42,554 nucleotides of DNA, from assembly GCA_015060255.1 (NCBI GenBank), contig SUYV01000009.1, positions 1-42,554 of the forward strand, given 5' to 3'. Both the position numbers and the translations under genes were made by a program. The notes under the pieces were generated by a model, which was not told where the DNA came from, did not search any database, and worked only from the letters and a program-made list of their open reading frames with translations. Below, one piece after another: positions 16,916 to 25,256 of this stretch. The DNA comes from Bacteroidales bacterium (GTDB lineage: Bacteria; Bacteroidota; Bacteroidia; Bacteroidales; UBA932). Position 1 is the stretch's first letter, and each line of letters opens with the position of its first letter.

Positions 16916-19174
16916 ATGAGAAGATACCTTATATTAATGGTGGCAGCGATGGCTGCCGCAGCAGGATGTCTGGAAATGACAGGGCCGGAGGATGGCATGG
17001 AATATAACCAAGTGACGGACCCGGCATATACACCCGCAGACATCTCCCGGTGGCCGGCGGCTGCGTTCGTGTTCGCACAGGACACCTGCAAGTCTGCAGA
17101 ATTCTATGAGAGCCTCTCGCAGTGCACACACATAGAGGCGGACGAGGGTGACATCGTGTCGGTGGTCGCGATGGAGAGCATGGAGAACATCGGCTACACG
17201 GCAGTCCTCCCCGGAGACCGCGCCAGCGAATACATGCTCATGTCCGAGGACAGAAGTCCGGTCGTGCCGAGGACCTGGGGCAGCGTGACAAAGGTCGCGG
17301 AAGGACAGACTGCGATAGTGCAGCTGCTCCGCCCGCTGACGTCAGAAATAGTGCTATACACCGAGAATACGCCAGACGACTTCATTCAGGCCACCCTGAA
17401 GGTGGAAGGCCTGAGCAACGCCGTCACCCTCTATACAGGCAAGGAAACCGTTACGACACCCGAACGCGGAGGTGAAATCACGTCCGAAGGAGAAGAGACA
17501 GCTGCATTTTTCCTTCCGCCTGCAGAAACAGATGGCATATGGACAACGGAATTATGTATAGAGATCGGAGGAGAAACCCTCAGCACGCAAATCGAGATAG
17601 AGAAGAAAGACCTCGTCAGAGCGCATATCCGCATCGGACTTGACTTTGCAAAGATCACATCAGAAGGCACAATAGACGTCACGGTCACATCGAAAAGCAT
17701 AATAAATCCTAAATCGGAGAAGACCTCCCGGAAGACCATACAGACATCCCTATCGGAATTCAGAAGCGGAAACATCCATTACACCGTCGATGTAATGAGG
17801 GACGGGAAATGGAAGGTGGAGAAGGTCTATGACGCCCTATGCTCGAATGCCGACAAGCACAGCCAGATATGGAACGACTGGGCCAATAAAAAGGCGCTGC
17901 GCGACACAATGTCATATTGCCTGATCGACACTGAATTCCCTGCCAGAATCCGAGTACGCAAGCACACCGGAGCGACATCCTCAGTGGAAGTCCGCCCAAG
18001 CACATACGGCATTGAAGCCATCGATTGCGGCAACGGGATCATAGAGTTCATCCTGCCGGAAGAAGCACAGGGAAAAGTCAGCGTCGAGTTCGGCGGCGAC
18101 CGCCAGCACAACCTTTTCATATATGCGCGCAGACCTGACACACAGAAGCCTGTGGCCGGCACTGCAAACGTAAGGTATTACGGCCCGGGAGAGCACTACC
18201 CGGGAACCATATGGTTGCAGGAGGGTCAGACTCTTTATATTGATCAGGGCGCTAAAGTGTATGGAAACGTCAAGACAAACGGCAGCAACATCACCATCGC
18301 CGGACACGGCATCCTTTCCGGTGAAAAGATGACACACCATGGAGACAACCTGTACAGCTGGGGCGATTTCCTTGTCGAGTGCAACACATACAGAAGTTAT
18401 GTCAAGAACCTGACAATCAGGGACATCACCATGATCGACAGCCCGGGCTGGAACCTCATCGTCCCACAGACTGACGGAGTGACGATCGACGGTGTGAACA
18501 TGATCAGCTGGGAACTCAACGGAGACGGCATAGACATCGTCAGCAGCAGAGACGTAGAGATAAATAATTGTTTCATAAGAAGTTACGATGACTGCATCAC
18601 GCTAAAGTGCCGCTTTATAGTAAATCCGATAACAGACGTGTCCAATGTCAGGATCAGCAACTGCCTGATATGGGCCGACTTTGCCAGAGGGATAGTCGTC
18701 GGCCCTGAAGCCGGCAACCTCAAAAACGCCGGTTACATTCACGACATCACCGTCAAGGACTGCATCTTCCTACAGCACAAGAGAGGCGACAGCGACGATC
18801 TGCGTGCCGCATTCGCCATAGGACAGGGCTCCGACGGACAGACCGCCCTCTGGAGCGGCGACAATCCGCCGAGGACGATTTCCGACGTGACTGCAACCGG
18901 ACTCACATTCGACAACATCGACTCCAAAGGACGCCACACCGCAATATGGCAATACGGAAACAGTCCTGTAACAATGCAGAACATCACGCTCAGCGATTTC
19001 AGGATCATAGACAGCAAAGGCAACCGATACCCGGTCATGTACATCAAGACCAACGGAAGCAATATAAGCAACATGAAGGTCAGCAACTTCACAGTGAACG
19101 GGACCAAGGTCACAGGTTCATCAGGCGACATCATGATCGACAAGCCGGCCAACGTCGGGATCACCATCCAATAG
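16916..19174 (+). CDS. GH28-like parallel beta-helix lipoprotein with N-terminal accessory region
   Basis: The 752-residue product has a lipoprotein signal with lipobox AAGC (Cys18). Residues of about 30-410 form a beta-rich region I do not recognise. From about 430 onward comes a right-handed beta-helix with GHGILSGEKM, NLTIRDITMIDSPGWNLIVP, NGDGIDIVSSRDVEINNC (near 534) and SYDDCITLKC (near 556). These resemble the catalytic aspartate motifs of GH28 polygalacturonases. The later GH28 motif G-H-G is replaced by ARGIVVGPEAG, so it may be a divergent GH28 or GH49-like enzyme. A role in cutting pectin-like or related polysaccharide at the cell surface is inferred. It has its own promoter and no polysaccharide-utilisation partners next to it. 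Confidence 0.75.
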   Translation: MRRYLILMVAAMAAAAGCLEMTGPEDGMEYNQVTDPAYTPADISRWPAAAFVFAQDTCKSAEFYESLSQCTHIEADEGDIVSVVAMESMENIGYTAVLPGDRASEYMLMSEDRSPVVPRTWGSVTKVAEGQTAIVQLLRPLTSEIVLYTENTPDDFIQATLKVEGLSNAVTLYTGKETVTTPERGGEITSEGEETAAFFLPPAETDGIWTTELCIEIGGETLSTQIEIEKKDLVRAHIRIGLDFAKITSEGTIDVTVTSKSIINPKSEKTSRKTIQTSLSEFRSGNIHYTVDVMRDGKWKVEKVYDALCSNADKHSQIWNDWANKKALRDTMSYCLIDTEFPARIRVRKHTGATSSVEVRPSTYGIEAIDCGNGIIEFILPEEAQGKVSVEFGGDRQHNLFIYARRPDTQKPVAGTANVRYYGPGEHYPGTIWLQEGQTLYIDQGAKVYGNVKTNGSNITIAGHGILSGEKMTHHGDNLYSWGDFLVECNTYRSYVKNLTIRDITMIDSPGWNLIVPQTDGVTIDGVNMISWELNGDGIDIVSSRDVEINNCFIRSYDDCITLKCRFIVNPITDVSNVRISNCLIWADFARGIVVGPEAGNLKNAGYIHDITVKDCIFLQHKRGDSDDLRAAFAIGQGSDGQTALWSGDNPPRTISDVTATGLTFDNIDSKGRHTAIWQYGNSPVTMQNITLSDFRIIDSKGNRYPVMYIKTNGSNISNMKVSNFTVNGTKVTGSSGDIMIDKPANVGITIQ

Positions 19175-19182
19175 GCAAGAAT

Positions 19183-19213
19183 TTTGCAGTTGAGCACGGG
19201 TTTGCTAACTTTG
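19183..19213 (+). promoter_or_regulatory. Promoter of the DUF4294 gene
   Basis: TTTG (19183-19186), a 19-bp spacer and TAACTTTG (19206-19213) match the consensus. The ATG at 19223 lies only 9 bases after the -7 element, so the mRNA would have almost no leader. This also rules out the alternative start at 19184. Confidence 0.72.
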
Positions 19214-19222
19214 CAGTCAACA

Positions 19223-19918
19223 ATGAAATCATCCATAAGAATATTGACCGTGATGGCAGTGATGCTGTCTGCACTGCTGGCCTCACCGGCGCGGTGCAGC
19301 GCACAGAAGGTACGCCCTGGCGTGCCGAAGGGCAGCAGCGAGGTGTTGCACTACATCGTGGAGGGCAACGACACCATATTCGTCGATGAGATCAAGGCCT
19401 CGAAGGTCTATTCGAGACTGCCGAAACAGAAGGGCAAGGACTGGAGAAGATACTACAGGCTGGTTCATAACTTCAGCAAGACTTATCCATATGCATTGGT
19501 GGCACGCAAGATCGTAGCCAGGGCGGACAGCACCATCGCAGCCGACAAACTCAAGAGAGTAAAGAGAGACAAATATATAAACGAAGTGCAGAAAGAGCTT
19601 TTCAACGTTTTCGAAAAGCCGCTCAGAGGACTGACGGTCAGTCAGGGAGCACTCCTCATGAAACTGATAGACAGAGAGATAGGAAAATCTTCCTATGACA
19701 TAATCAAGGACTATAAGAATGGCATAGCCGCCAGATTCTGGAACGGCATAGCGAAGATGTTCGGCTCGGACCTCAAGAAACCATACGATCCGGAAGGGGA
19801 AGACATCATGGTGGAAGATCTGGTCAAGCTGTGGGAAGACGGAGACTTCCCGGCCTTCTATATGTCGCTTTTCTGGAACGATCCTCCGATTATAGAAATA
19901 CCGGAAGAATACAGATAA
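19223..19918 (+). CDS. DUF4294 family exported protein
   Basis: The 231-residue product starts MKSSIRILTVMAVMLSALLA, a signal peptide ending near CSAQ. The mature part contains DTIFVDEIKASKVYSRLPKQ and DWRRYYRLVHNFSKTYPYAL, the conserved core of DUF4294, a Bacteroidota family of unknown function. The C-terminal half is mostly predicted helix. The start is fixed by the promoter at 19183-19213. The last 61 bases overlap the convergent lpxH gene. No function can be assigned. Confidence 0.82.
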   Translation: MKSSIRILTVMAVMLSALLASPARCSAQKVRPGVPKGSSEVLHYIVEGNDTIFVDEIKASKVYSRLPKQKGKDWRRYYRLVHNFSKTYPYALVARKIVARADSTIAADKLKRVKRDKYINEVQKELFNVFEKPLRGLTVSQGALLMKLIDREIGKSSYDIIKDYKNGIAARFWNGIAKMFGSDLKKPYDPEGEDIMVEDLVKLWEDGDFPAFYMSLFWNDPPIIEIPEEYR

Positions 19919-20604
19919 GGAGATGATGTCATCCAGTCCTTCAGGACATGGAATGTAGCACCTCCTGGAGTCTTCATGTCAACTTCACAGTGATAGTGGC
20001 CGAAGATGAAATGGTCCACCTTGTGTTTCTTTTCAAACTCTGCCGCGAACTTGTAAAGCGGCTCTGATTCACCCTTGAAGACATACTCCTCGTGACGTGA
20101 CAGCCTGTTGCCGCGTGACCATCCGTTACCCAGTCTGAAGGCAATCCACGGATGCAGAAGGCTGAAAAGGAACTGGAGGACGCGGTTATGAAACATCCCA
20201 CGTAGGAAACGATATCCCATGGGAACAGGTCCCAGACCATCTCCATGTCCTATACAGAACATCTTGCCACCTATTTCCATGAGAGCAGGCTGCTCCAGGC
20301 GTATCATTCCGAGTTCCTCGAAATAGCTGTATGTCCATACATCGTGATTCCCTTGGAAAAAGTACACCTTCACACCCCTGTCCATCAGCGCAGTCAAGGC
20401 CGCAAAGACTCTGACATATCCCTTAGGGACCACATCCCTGTATTCATACCAGAAATCCCATATGTCGCCGAGGAGATAGAGAGACTCCGTTTCCTGCGGC
20501 AGAGAGTTCAGGAATGACACGAAACGCGCCTCACGGCCGGCAGGATCATCGACCTGCAGACCGAGATGGACGTCGGACACGAAGTATGACAGTTTTTCAG
20601 ACAT
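19858..20604 (-). CDS. lpxH: UDP-2,3-diacylglucosamine diphosphatase (LpxH family)
   Basis: The 248-residue calcineurin-type phosphoesterase shows the metal-binding series SDVHLG, LGDIWDFW, GNHD, GHGDG and FGHYH in order. LpxH removes UMP from UDP-diacylglucosamine to give lipid X in lipid A synthesis at the inner membrane. The final residues after VLKDWM (SSPYLYSSGISIIGGSFQKS) do not look like the usual LpxH end and come from DNA shared with the DUF4294 gene on the other strand. The C-terminus may therefore have been remodelled. The ATG overlaps the uppP stop by one base. Confidence 0.87.
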   Translation of the reverse strand: MSEKLSYFVSDVHLGLQVDDPAGREARFVSFLNSLPQETESLYLLGDIWDFWYEYRDVVPKGYVRVFAALTALMDRGVKVYFFQGNHDVWTYSYFEELGMIRLEQPALMEIGGKMFCIGHGDGLGPVPMGYRFLRGMFHNRVLQFLFSLLHPWIAFRLGNGWSRGNRLSRHEEYVFKGESEPLYKFAAEFEKKHKVDHFIFGHYHCEVDMKTPGGATFHVLKDWMTSSPYLYSSGISIIGGSFQKSDI

Positions 20605-21446
20605 TATGCAAAAATGAATATGCAGGCTGCCGCTATGAGGCAGTAGAGGGCGAACCAGCTGAGTTTAGCCTTCTTGACAAGGGCCACCATCACCTTGCAT
20701 GCGAAGAGACCCGACAGGAATGCAGACAGGAAGCCGAGCACGAGCTGAAGAGCGCCCACTGATGACGCACCGAACTCGCCTCCGACAAGCTCGAGTAAAG
20801 TCTCGCCGAGGATCGGAACGAGAACCATCAGGAACGAGAACTGAGCCATGACCTCGCGCTTCACGCCGCAGATCAGACCCGTGGAAATGGTAGTGCCGGA
20901 GCGGGACAGGCCCGGAATCACAGCGAACGCCTGACCAAGGCCTACAGTCAGCGCCTGCCAGTATGATATGCCGTTGCGGTATGTGTTCTCCTTTGCCGGA
21001 GCCGATTTCCTTGGCCTGGATGCCAGATCGGAAAAGAAAAGCAGCGCCGCTGTAAGTACAAGCGCAAAACCGACAACCATGATAGATCCGAAAAGAGACT
21101 CGACTGCATCCTTGAAGAAGACACCGACAACGAAGATCGGAATCATGGACACGACCATCTTAAGCAGATAGTCTGTCTGGTCGTTGCAGACAAGGTTCCT
21201 GTTCTCTATCCTTATATCCTTGAGACCTGTGAAGAAACCTTTCAGAAGGTCCCATATCTGCTTTCTGAAGACGACAATCGTGCTCAGCACGGTCGCCGCA
21301 TGAACCATGGTAGTGAAAAGCAGGTCATCGTTTGTCTCCACTCCAAGGAGCACCTTGCCTATCTCAAGATGGCCGCTGCTGCTCACCGGAAGGAACTCGG
21401 TCAGACCCTGGATAAGACCGAGAAGGATAGCTTCAAACCATTCCAT
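20604..21446 (-). CDS. uppP: Undecaprenyl-diphosphatase
   Basis: The 280-residue integral membrane enzyme dephosphorylates undecaprenyl pyrophosphate to recycle the lipid carrier for peptidoglycan and other wall polymers. Its two active-site motifs are present: GLTEFLPVSSSGHL (near residues 15-28) and PGLSRSGTTIS (near 175-185). About eight membrane segments are visible. It is the third gene in ftsX-DUF3098-uppP-lpxH, an envelope-related operon, with 1 bp to DUF3098. Confidence 0.96.
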   Translation of the reverse strand: MEWFEAILLGLIQGLTEFLPVSSSGHLEIGKVLLGVETNDDLLFTTMVHAATVLSTIVVFRKQIWDLLKGFFTGLKDIRIENRNLVCNDQTDYLLKMVVSMIPIFVVGVFFKDAVESLFGSIMVVGFALVLTAALLFFSDLASRPRKSAPAKENTYRNGISYWQALTVGLGQAFAVIPGLSRSGTTISTGLICGVKREVMAQFSFLMVLVPILGETLLELVGGEFGASSVGALQLVLGFLSAFLSGLFACKVMVALVKKAKLSWFALYCLIAAACIFIFA

Positions 21447-21447
21447 A

Positions 21448-21678
21448 TCAAGACCTGAAAATCTTCATTATTGCAACGACTTCGATCACGATGCCGGAAA
21501 TGATGACAACCGGAGCCGCCACCATCCTTCTGAAGTCAAACATGTCATAATTGAATACCTCAGGGTCGGAACTGCCGCCGCCGGCCAAGAGTATATAGCC
21601 CGATATCATCACGATAAGGCCTGCAAGAAGAAGTTTAAGTCCCCTAGGGGTGATAGCCATCTTTTCGTTATTCTCCAT
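21448..21678 (-). CDS. DUF3098 family small membrane protein
   Basis: The 76-residue product starts MENNEKMAITPRGLKLLLAG and has two membrane segments with SSDPEVFNYDMFDFRRMVAA between them, matching DUF3098 of Bacteroidota. An earlier start would lie inside ftsX and adds 12 residues unlike the family. It is 1 bp from the ftsX stop and 1 bp from the uppP start side. Its constant position between ftsX and uppP in this phylum suggests an envelope or division role, but the function is unknown. Confidence 0.85.
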   Translation of the reverse strand: MENNEKMAITPRGLKLLLAGLIVMISGYILLAGGGSSDPEVFNYDMFDFRRMVAAPVVIISGIVIEVVAIMKIFRS

Positions 21679-21679
21679 A

Positions 21680-22558
21680 CTAATAATACAATTCGTCCTT
21701 CTTAAGGGAAACAAGTTTATTCACAACAAAATACGTGCTTGTCAGACATATCAGCAGACCGGAAACCATCACGATTCCCATCACCATGAGCAGAAGTTCC
21801 AGACGGAATATCTCGAACATCTGTTCGAATTCGCTCCTCATGAAGAACAATATACCCAACAGTGCTATGATAGCCAGAAAAGCTGAGAATATGCCTTGGA
21901 AAGCAGCCTGAACAAGGAACGGGGCGCGGATGAAAGACCTTGTGGCTCCGACCAGCTTCATCGTATGAATAGTGAATCTTCTCGCATAGACATTGAGCCT
22001 CACCGTATTGTTGATGAGCACATACGAAATGAACAGCAGCAATGCTATGAAGAAGGCCAGGATCAGCGATATCCTGCTCAGATTGGCGTTGAGGGCATCC
22101 ACCAGAGACCTCTGGTAATTGACTTCATCCACGAGAGGGGATTCAGAAAGTTCCGCACGCACAACCTCAAGACTGTCAGACGACACATATTCCGCAGTAA
22201 GGGTCACATCTATGGAAACGGGAATGGGAGATGTCTCGAAGATGTCGAGGAAGTCGTCTCCGAGCTGGCGGGCCAGTTCCCTTTCACCCTGCTCCCTGGA
22301 CACATATACGGTGCTTCTGATATATCTTTCGTTCTCCAGCCTGTCACAGAAAGCCATCGCATCCTCTTCGGAGACATTCTGCTTCATCAGAACCGACACC
22401 TGCATGTTCTCCTTGAAATAGTCCGACACGCCTTTGGCATTCACCAGAAGCATGCTCGCCACTCCGACAAGAAGCAGCACAAGGCTTATGCTGATGACGG
22501 AAGAAAGGTAAGCATTGGCAAGCCGCCTTTTCATTATCCTGTTGTCTCCTTTACTCAT
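21680..22558 (-). CDS. ftsX: Cell division protein FtsX
   Basis: The 292-residue protein has a cytoplasmic start, one membrane segment (about 20-42), a periplasmic domain (about 43-170), then three more membrane segments, the FtsX layout. It contains KLVGATRSFIRAPFLVQAAF, the conserved cytoplasmic-loop region that contacts FtsE. With FtsE it controls peptidoglycan hydrolases at the division site. ftsE is not in this window. It heads the ftsX-DUF3098-uppP-lpxH run. Confidence 0.93.
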   Translation of the reverse strand: MSKGDNRIMKRRLANAYLSSVISISLVLLLVGVASMLLVNAKGVSDYFKENMQVSVLMKQNVSEEDAMAFCDRLENERYIRSTVYVSREQGERELARQLGDDFLDIFETSPIPVSIDVTLTAEYVSSDSLEVVRAELSESPLVDEVNYQRSLVDALNANLSRISLILAFFIALLLFISYVLINNTVRLNVYARRFTIHTMKLVGATRSFIRAPFLVQAAFQGIFSAFLAIIALLGILFFMRSEFEQMFEIFRLELLLMVMGIVMVSGLLICLTSTYFVVNKLVSLKKDELYY

Positions 22559-22578
22559 ATAGCTTTCCCAATTGGGGT

Positions 22579-22616
22579 CAAAGATAGTGAAATATCAAAA
22601 AAAATGATTATCTTTG
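22579..22616. promoter_or_regulatory. Overlapping divergent -7 boxes between ftsX and the GT5-like gene
   Basis: CAAAGATA (22579-22586, a -7 box reading toward ftsX) and TATCTTTG (22609-22616, reading toward 22646) are perfect inverted copies 22 bp apart. Each lies where the other's -33 element would be. Neither has a good TTTG at 19 bp (plus strand GTG, minus strand ATC), so the promoters may compete or need an activator. Confidence 0.5.
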
Positions 22617-22645
22617 TAGAGATTTTGTCACTAAAATTAAACAGT

Positions 22646-23464
22646 ATGGGTAATTCTGTCAAAAGAGTCCTTTTTGTCAATTCTGAGATATTCCCTTATC
22701 TCCCGGAATCTGATATAGCAAACATCGGTAGATACCTGCCACAGGGCATTCAGGAAAGGAAAAAGGAGATCAGATCCTTTATGCCTAGATACGGATGCAT
22801 CAACGAAAGGAAGAACCAGCTGCACGAAGTCATCAGACTTTCCGGCATGAACATCGTCATCAATGACGTTGACAGACCTCTGGTAATCAAGGTGGCATCA
22901 ATTTCTGCGGCAAGAATGCAGGTCTATTTCATTGACAATGAGGATTATTTCCATCGCAAGAGCGTATACCGCGATGCTGACGGAAACTTCTTCAAGGACA
23001 ATGGTGAAAGGGCCATATTCTTCGCCAGAGGCGTGCTTGAGACCGTCAAGAAGCTCCGTTGGGCTCCGGACGTGATACATTGCCAGGGATGGATATCCCA
23101 TGTCCTTCCGCTATATCTGAAAAAGGCATATATAGACGACCCTATATTCTCAAACAGCAAGATAGTCCTCTCGCTCTATGACGACACCCCTGCCGAGCAG
23201 TTCCCTGAAGACCTCAAGGAAAAGATGATTTTCGGAGGAGTGGACGAAAAGGATGTGGAGATTATCACCGAGGCCAATGGCATAAATCTTGCGAAACTCG
23301 CCGCAAGCTATTCTGACGGCATCATCTTCGGATCGGAAGGAATCGACGAAGGCCTGGCGGAATATTGCAGAAAATCGGGCATGCCTGTCCTCGAGTACAA
23401 TGCCGAGGCAATCGGCAACGGCTCATACATAGATGAGTACAATAGTTTTTACGATCAGTTATAA
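22646..23464 (+). CDS. Short GT5 (glycogen/starch synthase catalytic-domain)-like protein
   Basis: The 272-residue protein matches only the N-terminal half of GT5 synthases: MGNSVKRVLFVNSEIFPYLP, then VQ-type beta strands, APDVIHCQGWISHVLPLYLK and a final Rossmann region. The K-x-G-G motif for ADP-glucose near the N-terminus is replaced by PESDIANIGRYLPQGI, and the C-terminal GT-B domain is absent. Bacteroidota carry a conserved family of this shape, so it is not a fresh truncation. It is unlikely to make glycogen; a binding or regulatory role is possible. Its stop overlaps the DUF4270 start in TAATG. The long open frame extending upstream through ftsX is antisense and was not used. Confidence 0.82.
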   Translation: MGNSVKRVLFVNSEIFPYLPESDIANIGRYLPQGIQERKKEIRSFMPRYGCINERKNQLHEVIRLSGMNIVINDVDRPLVIKVASISAARMQVYFIDNEDYFHRKSVYRDADGNFFKDNGERAIFFARGVLETVKKLRWAPDVIHCQGWISHVLPLYLKKAYIDDPIFSNSKIVLSLYDDTPAEQFPEDLKEKMIFGGVDEKDVEIITEANGINLAKLAASYSDGIIFGSEGIDEGLAEYCRKSGMPVLEYNAEAIGNGSYIDEYNSFYDQL

Positions 23465-25191
23465 TGAATCTTAATTTCCTTGGCAGAGTCAGCCGCCTTG
23501 CGGCTATCGGTGCGATACTGCTTGGCTCTGCAGCATGCATAAATGTCAATGAGGAACTTGGAGAAAACCTCATTCCGACAGACCAGAAGTGGGATGTGTT
23601 CCCCCAGGATCCCGCTCCGCTCACACAGATCCGCCTTCAGATGGCGGACAGCCTTTCAGGATACAGTTCATCAAGATTCACTTTCGGAGCCGTCAAGGAC
23701 GACATCCTTGGGACGACGGTGAAGGGTGCAAGCTTCACCCTGGTACCTCTGGCAGACTCTATTGACCTTGGAACCAACACCAGGGTCAACGGTTTCCATT
23801 TCACAGCAATAAGAGACACCCTGTCTACTGTCTACGACAGCCAGCAGAGAATCATACAGAATGTTTTCGTATCGGAATTGAAGGCTCCGCTGGATTCAAA
23901 CATCCTCTATGCGGGCGCATTCATGAACGATGAGGTAAGCGAGAAGTATCTCAACCTGTCTGAAAGAATCACAGAGGGCATTCCTGTATACGACGGAGGC
24001 GATTCGCTCAGCTTCGACTTCAGCAAGGAATTCGCAGAAAGCATGGTCGAGCGACTCAAGACAGCCGACCTGGACAGCATGGCACTCTATCTGGAAAAGA
24101 TTCCGGGAATATACATCACCACCGACACCCCTGTTGGATATGGCGGACGTATAAACATGTTCGAGCTCGGATTGAAATATGACTCCAACTACGGATACAT
24201 CACCGGAAACTATGCGGAGCTCAAGATCAAGGCTGATTACGGAGAAAGAAAGGATGTAGACACTTCTTTCGTATTCTTCTTCGGCCCTGGAGACTTCCTG
24301 AAGAATCTTGACGACAATGCAGAGATCACCCAATACTCATTCAATACCAGCATCCACGAAACATTCACCGAATACAACAACGGAGGAGTCGTTGCAGGCA
24401 AGGATATCTATGTGGAGGGCGGTACAGGAGTCAAGCCTGTAGTAAAGGCTAAAGAGATCAGGGAGATCGTCGAAGGCCAGATGACCGCAGCTGGCATCCA
24501 GGACATCACTGAAGCCGTAATCAACAAGGCTACCATCATTCTTCCTTACAATGTGAACGGTGACTATGAAGCCCTGGACAAGTTCCCAGGAATCCTCAGC
24601 CCTACAGTCAGATTGAAGAGCAGCACAGGAAACTATGTCACTTATGCCGGTCTTACAGACTCAAGCATAGCTACGGAAAACCAGGGAAACATCAACAGAT
24701 CCCTCAGTCTCTATTGCCCGGACATCAGTCATCACGTTCAGGAAATAATGAAAGTGAAGAAGGATGAGAACTTTGAAAAGAACATAGAGAAATACGATAT
24801 CTGGTTCCTCATCATGCATGAGGAGGTCTATGAGAAGGAATCGAACAATTCCTACATGGACAGCTACTACCAGAACCTTATGTACAATTCATACTACAAC
24901 AACATGATGTATGACCCATATGGTTATGGCGGATACGGCTACGGAGGTTATGGCTATGGATACGGCGGATACGGTTATGGCGGATACGGCGGATATGGCT
25001 ACAACAACTACTACAACTATATGATGATGGCCGCATACGCAAGTGCAGGCAGCAGTTCGACAGAATCATCGGTCGAGCTTGACAAAGACAGATATTACAG
25101 ATGTACCCTGAACGGACCTGAATTCAGCGATGAAATCAGCGAGCTTCCAAGACTCAAGGTAACATTCTCCGCTCCTAAATCAGCAGAATAA
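23464..25191 (+). CDS. DUF4270 family lipoprotein with Gly/Tyr repeat tract
   Basis: The 575-residue protein has a lipobox ending in Cys25 (GSAAC) and then INVNEELGENLIPTDQKWDV and later beta-rich segments typical of DUF4270, a Bacteroidota family of unknown function. Near residues 484-517 is a low-complexity tract of about seven GGY or GYG units flanked by Asn/Tyr-rich stretches. The family part resumes afterwards (ESSVELDKDRYYRCTLNGPE). The tract could be a flexible or adhesive insertion. Overlap with the preceding gene implies translational coupling. The start is fixed by the TAATG overlap. Confidence 0.85.
   Translation: MNLNFLGRVSRLAAIGAILLGSAACINVNEELGENLIPTDQKWDVFPQDPAPLTQIRLQMADSLSGYSSSRFTFGAVKDDILGTTVKGASFTLVPLADSIDLGTNTRVNGFHFTAIRDTLSTVYDSQQRIIQNVFVSELKAPLDSNILYAGAFMNDEVSEKYLNLSERITEGIPVYDGGDSLSFDFSKEFAESMVERLKTADLDSMALYLEKIPGIYITTDTPVGYGGRINMFELGLKYDSNYGYITGNYAELKIKADYGERKDVDTSFVFFFGPGDFLKNLDDNAEITQYSFNTSIHETFTEYNNGGVVAGKDIYVEGGTGVKPVVKAKEIREIVEGQMTAAGIQDITEAVINKATIILPYNVNGDYEALDKFPGILSPTVRLKSSTGNYVTYAGLTDSSIATENQGNINRSLSLYCPDISHHVQEIMKVKKDENFEKNIEKYDIWFLIMHEEVYEKESNNSYMDSYYQNLMYNSYYNNMMYDPYGYGGYGYGGYGYGYGGYGYGGYGGYGYNNYYNYMMMAAYASAGSSSTESSVELDKDRYYRCTLNGPEFSDEISELPRLKVTFSAPKSAE
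24921..25020 (+). repeat. In-frame Gly/Tyr coding repeat
   Basis: The DNA repeats degenerate 9-15 base units of the form GGATACGGCTATGGC with third-position variation (ggc/gga, tac/tat). It lies inside the DUF4270 gene and stays in frame. The sequence drift suggests selection for the protein pattern rather than recent slippage. Confidence 0.75.
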
Positions 25192-25209
25192 AAGGACTAC
25201 ATACAATAA

Positions 25210-25245
25210 AAGGGCAGGTCAACCGACCCGCCCTTATTTTTTTAT
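25210..25245. terminator. Bidirectional terminator between DUF4270 gene and acpP
   Basis: AAGGGCAGGTC (25210-25220) and GACCCGCCCTT (25225-25235) form an 11-bp stem with a 4-base loop, followed by a T-rich run on the plus strand. On the minus strand the one mismatch becomes a G-U pair and TTTATTG follows. It can serve both convergent genes. Confidence 0.85.
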
Positions 25246-25256
25246 TTCAGACAAAA

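Noticed and set aside
21896..22645. Long open frame continuing upstream of the GT5-like gene through the ftsX region
   Set aside because: It is antisense to the well-supported ftsX gene, its translation resembles no family, and the real gene start at 22646 is marked by family similarity.
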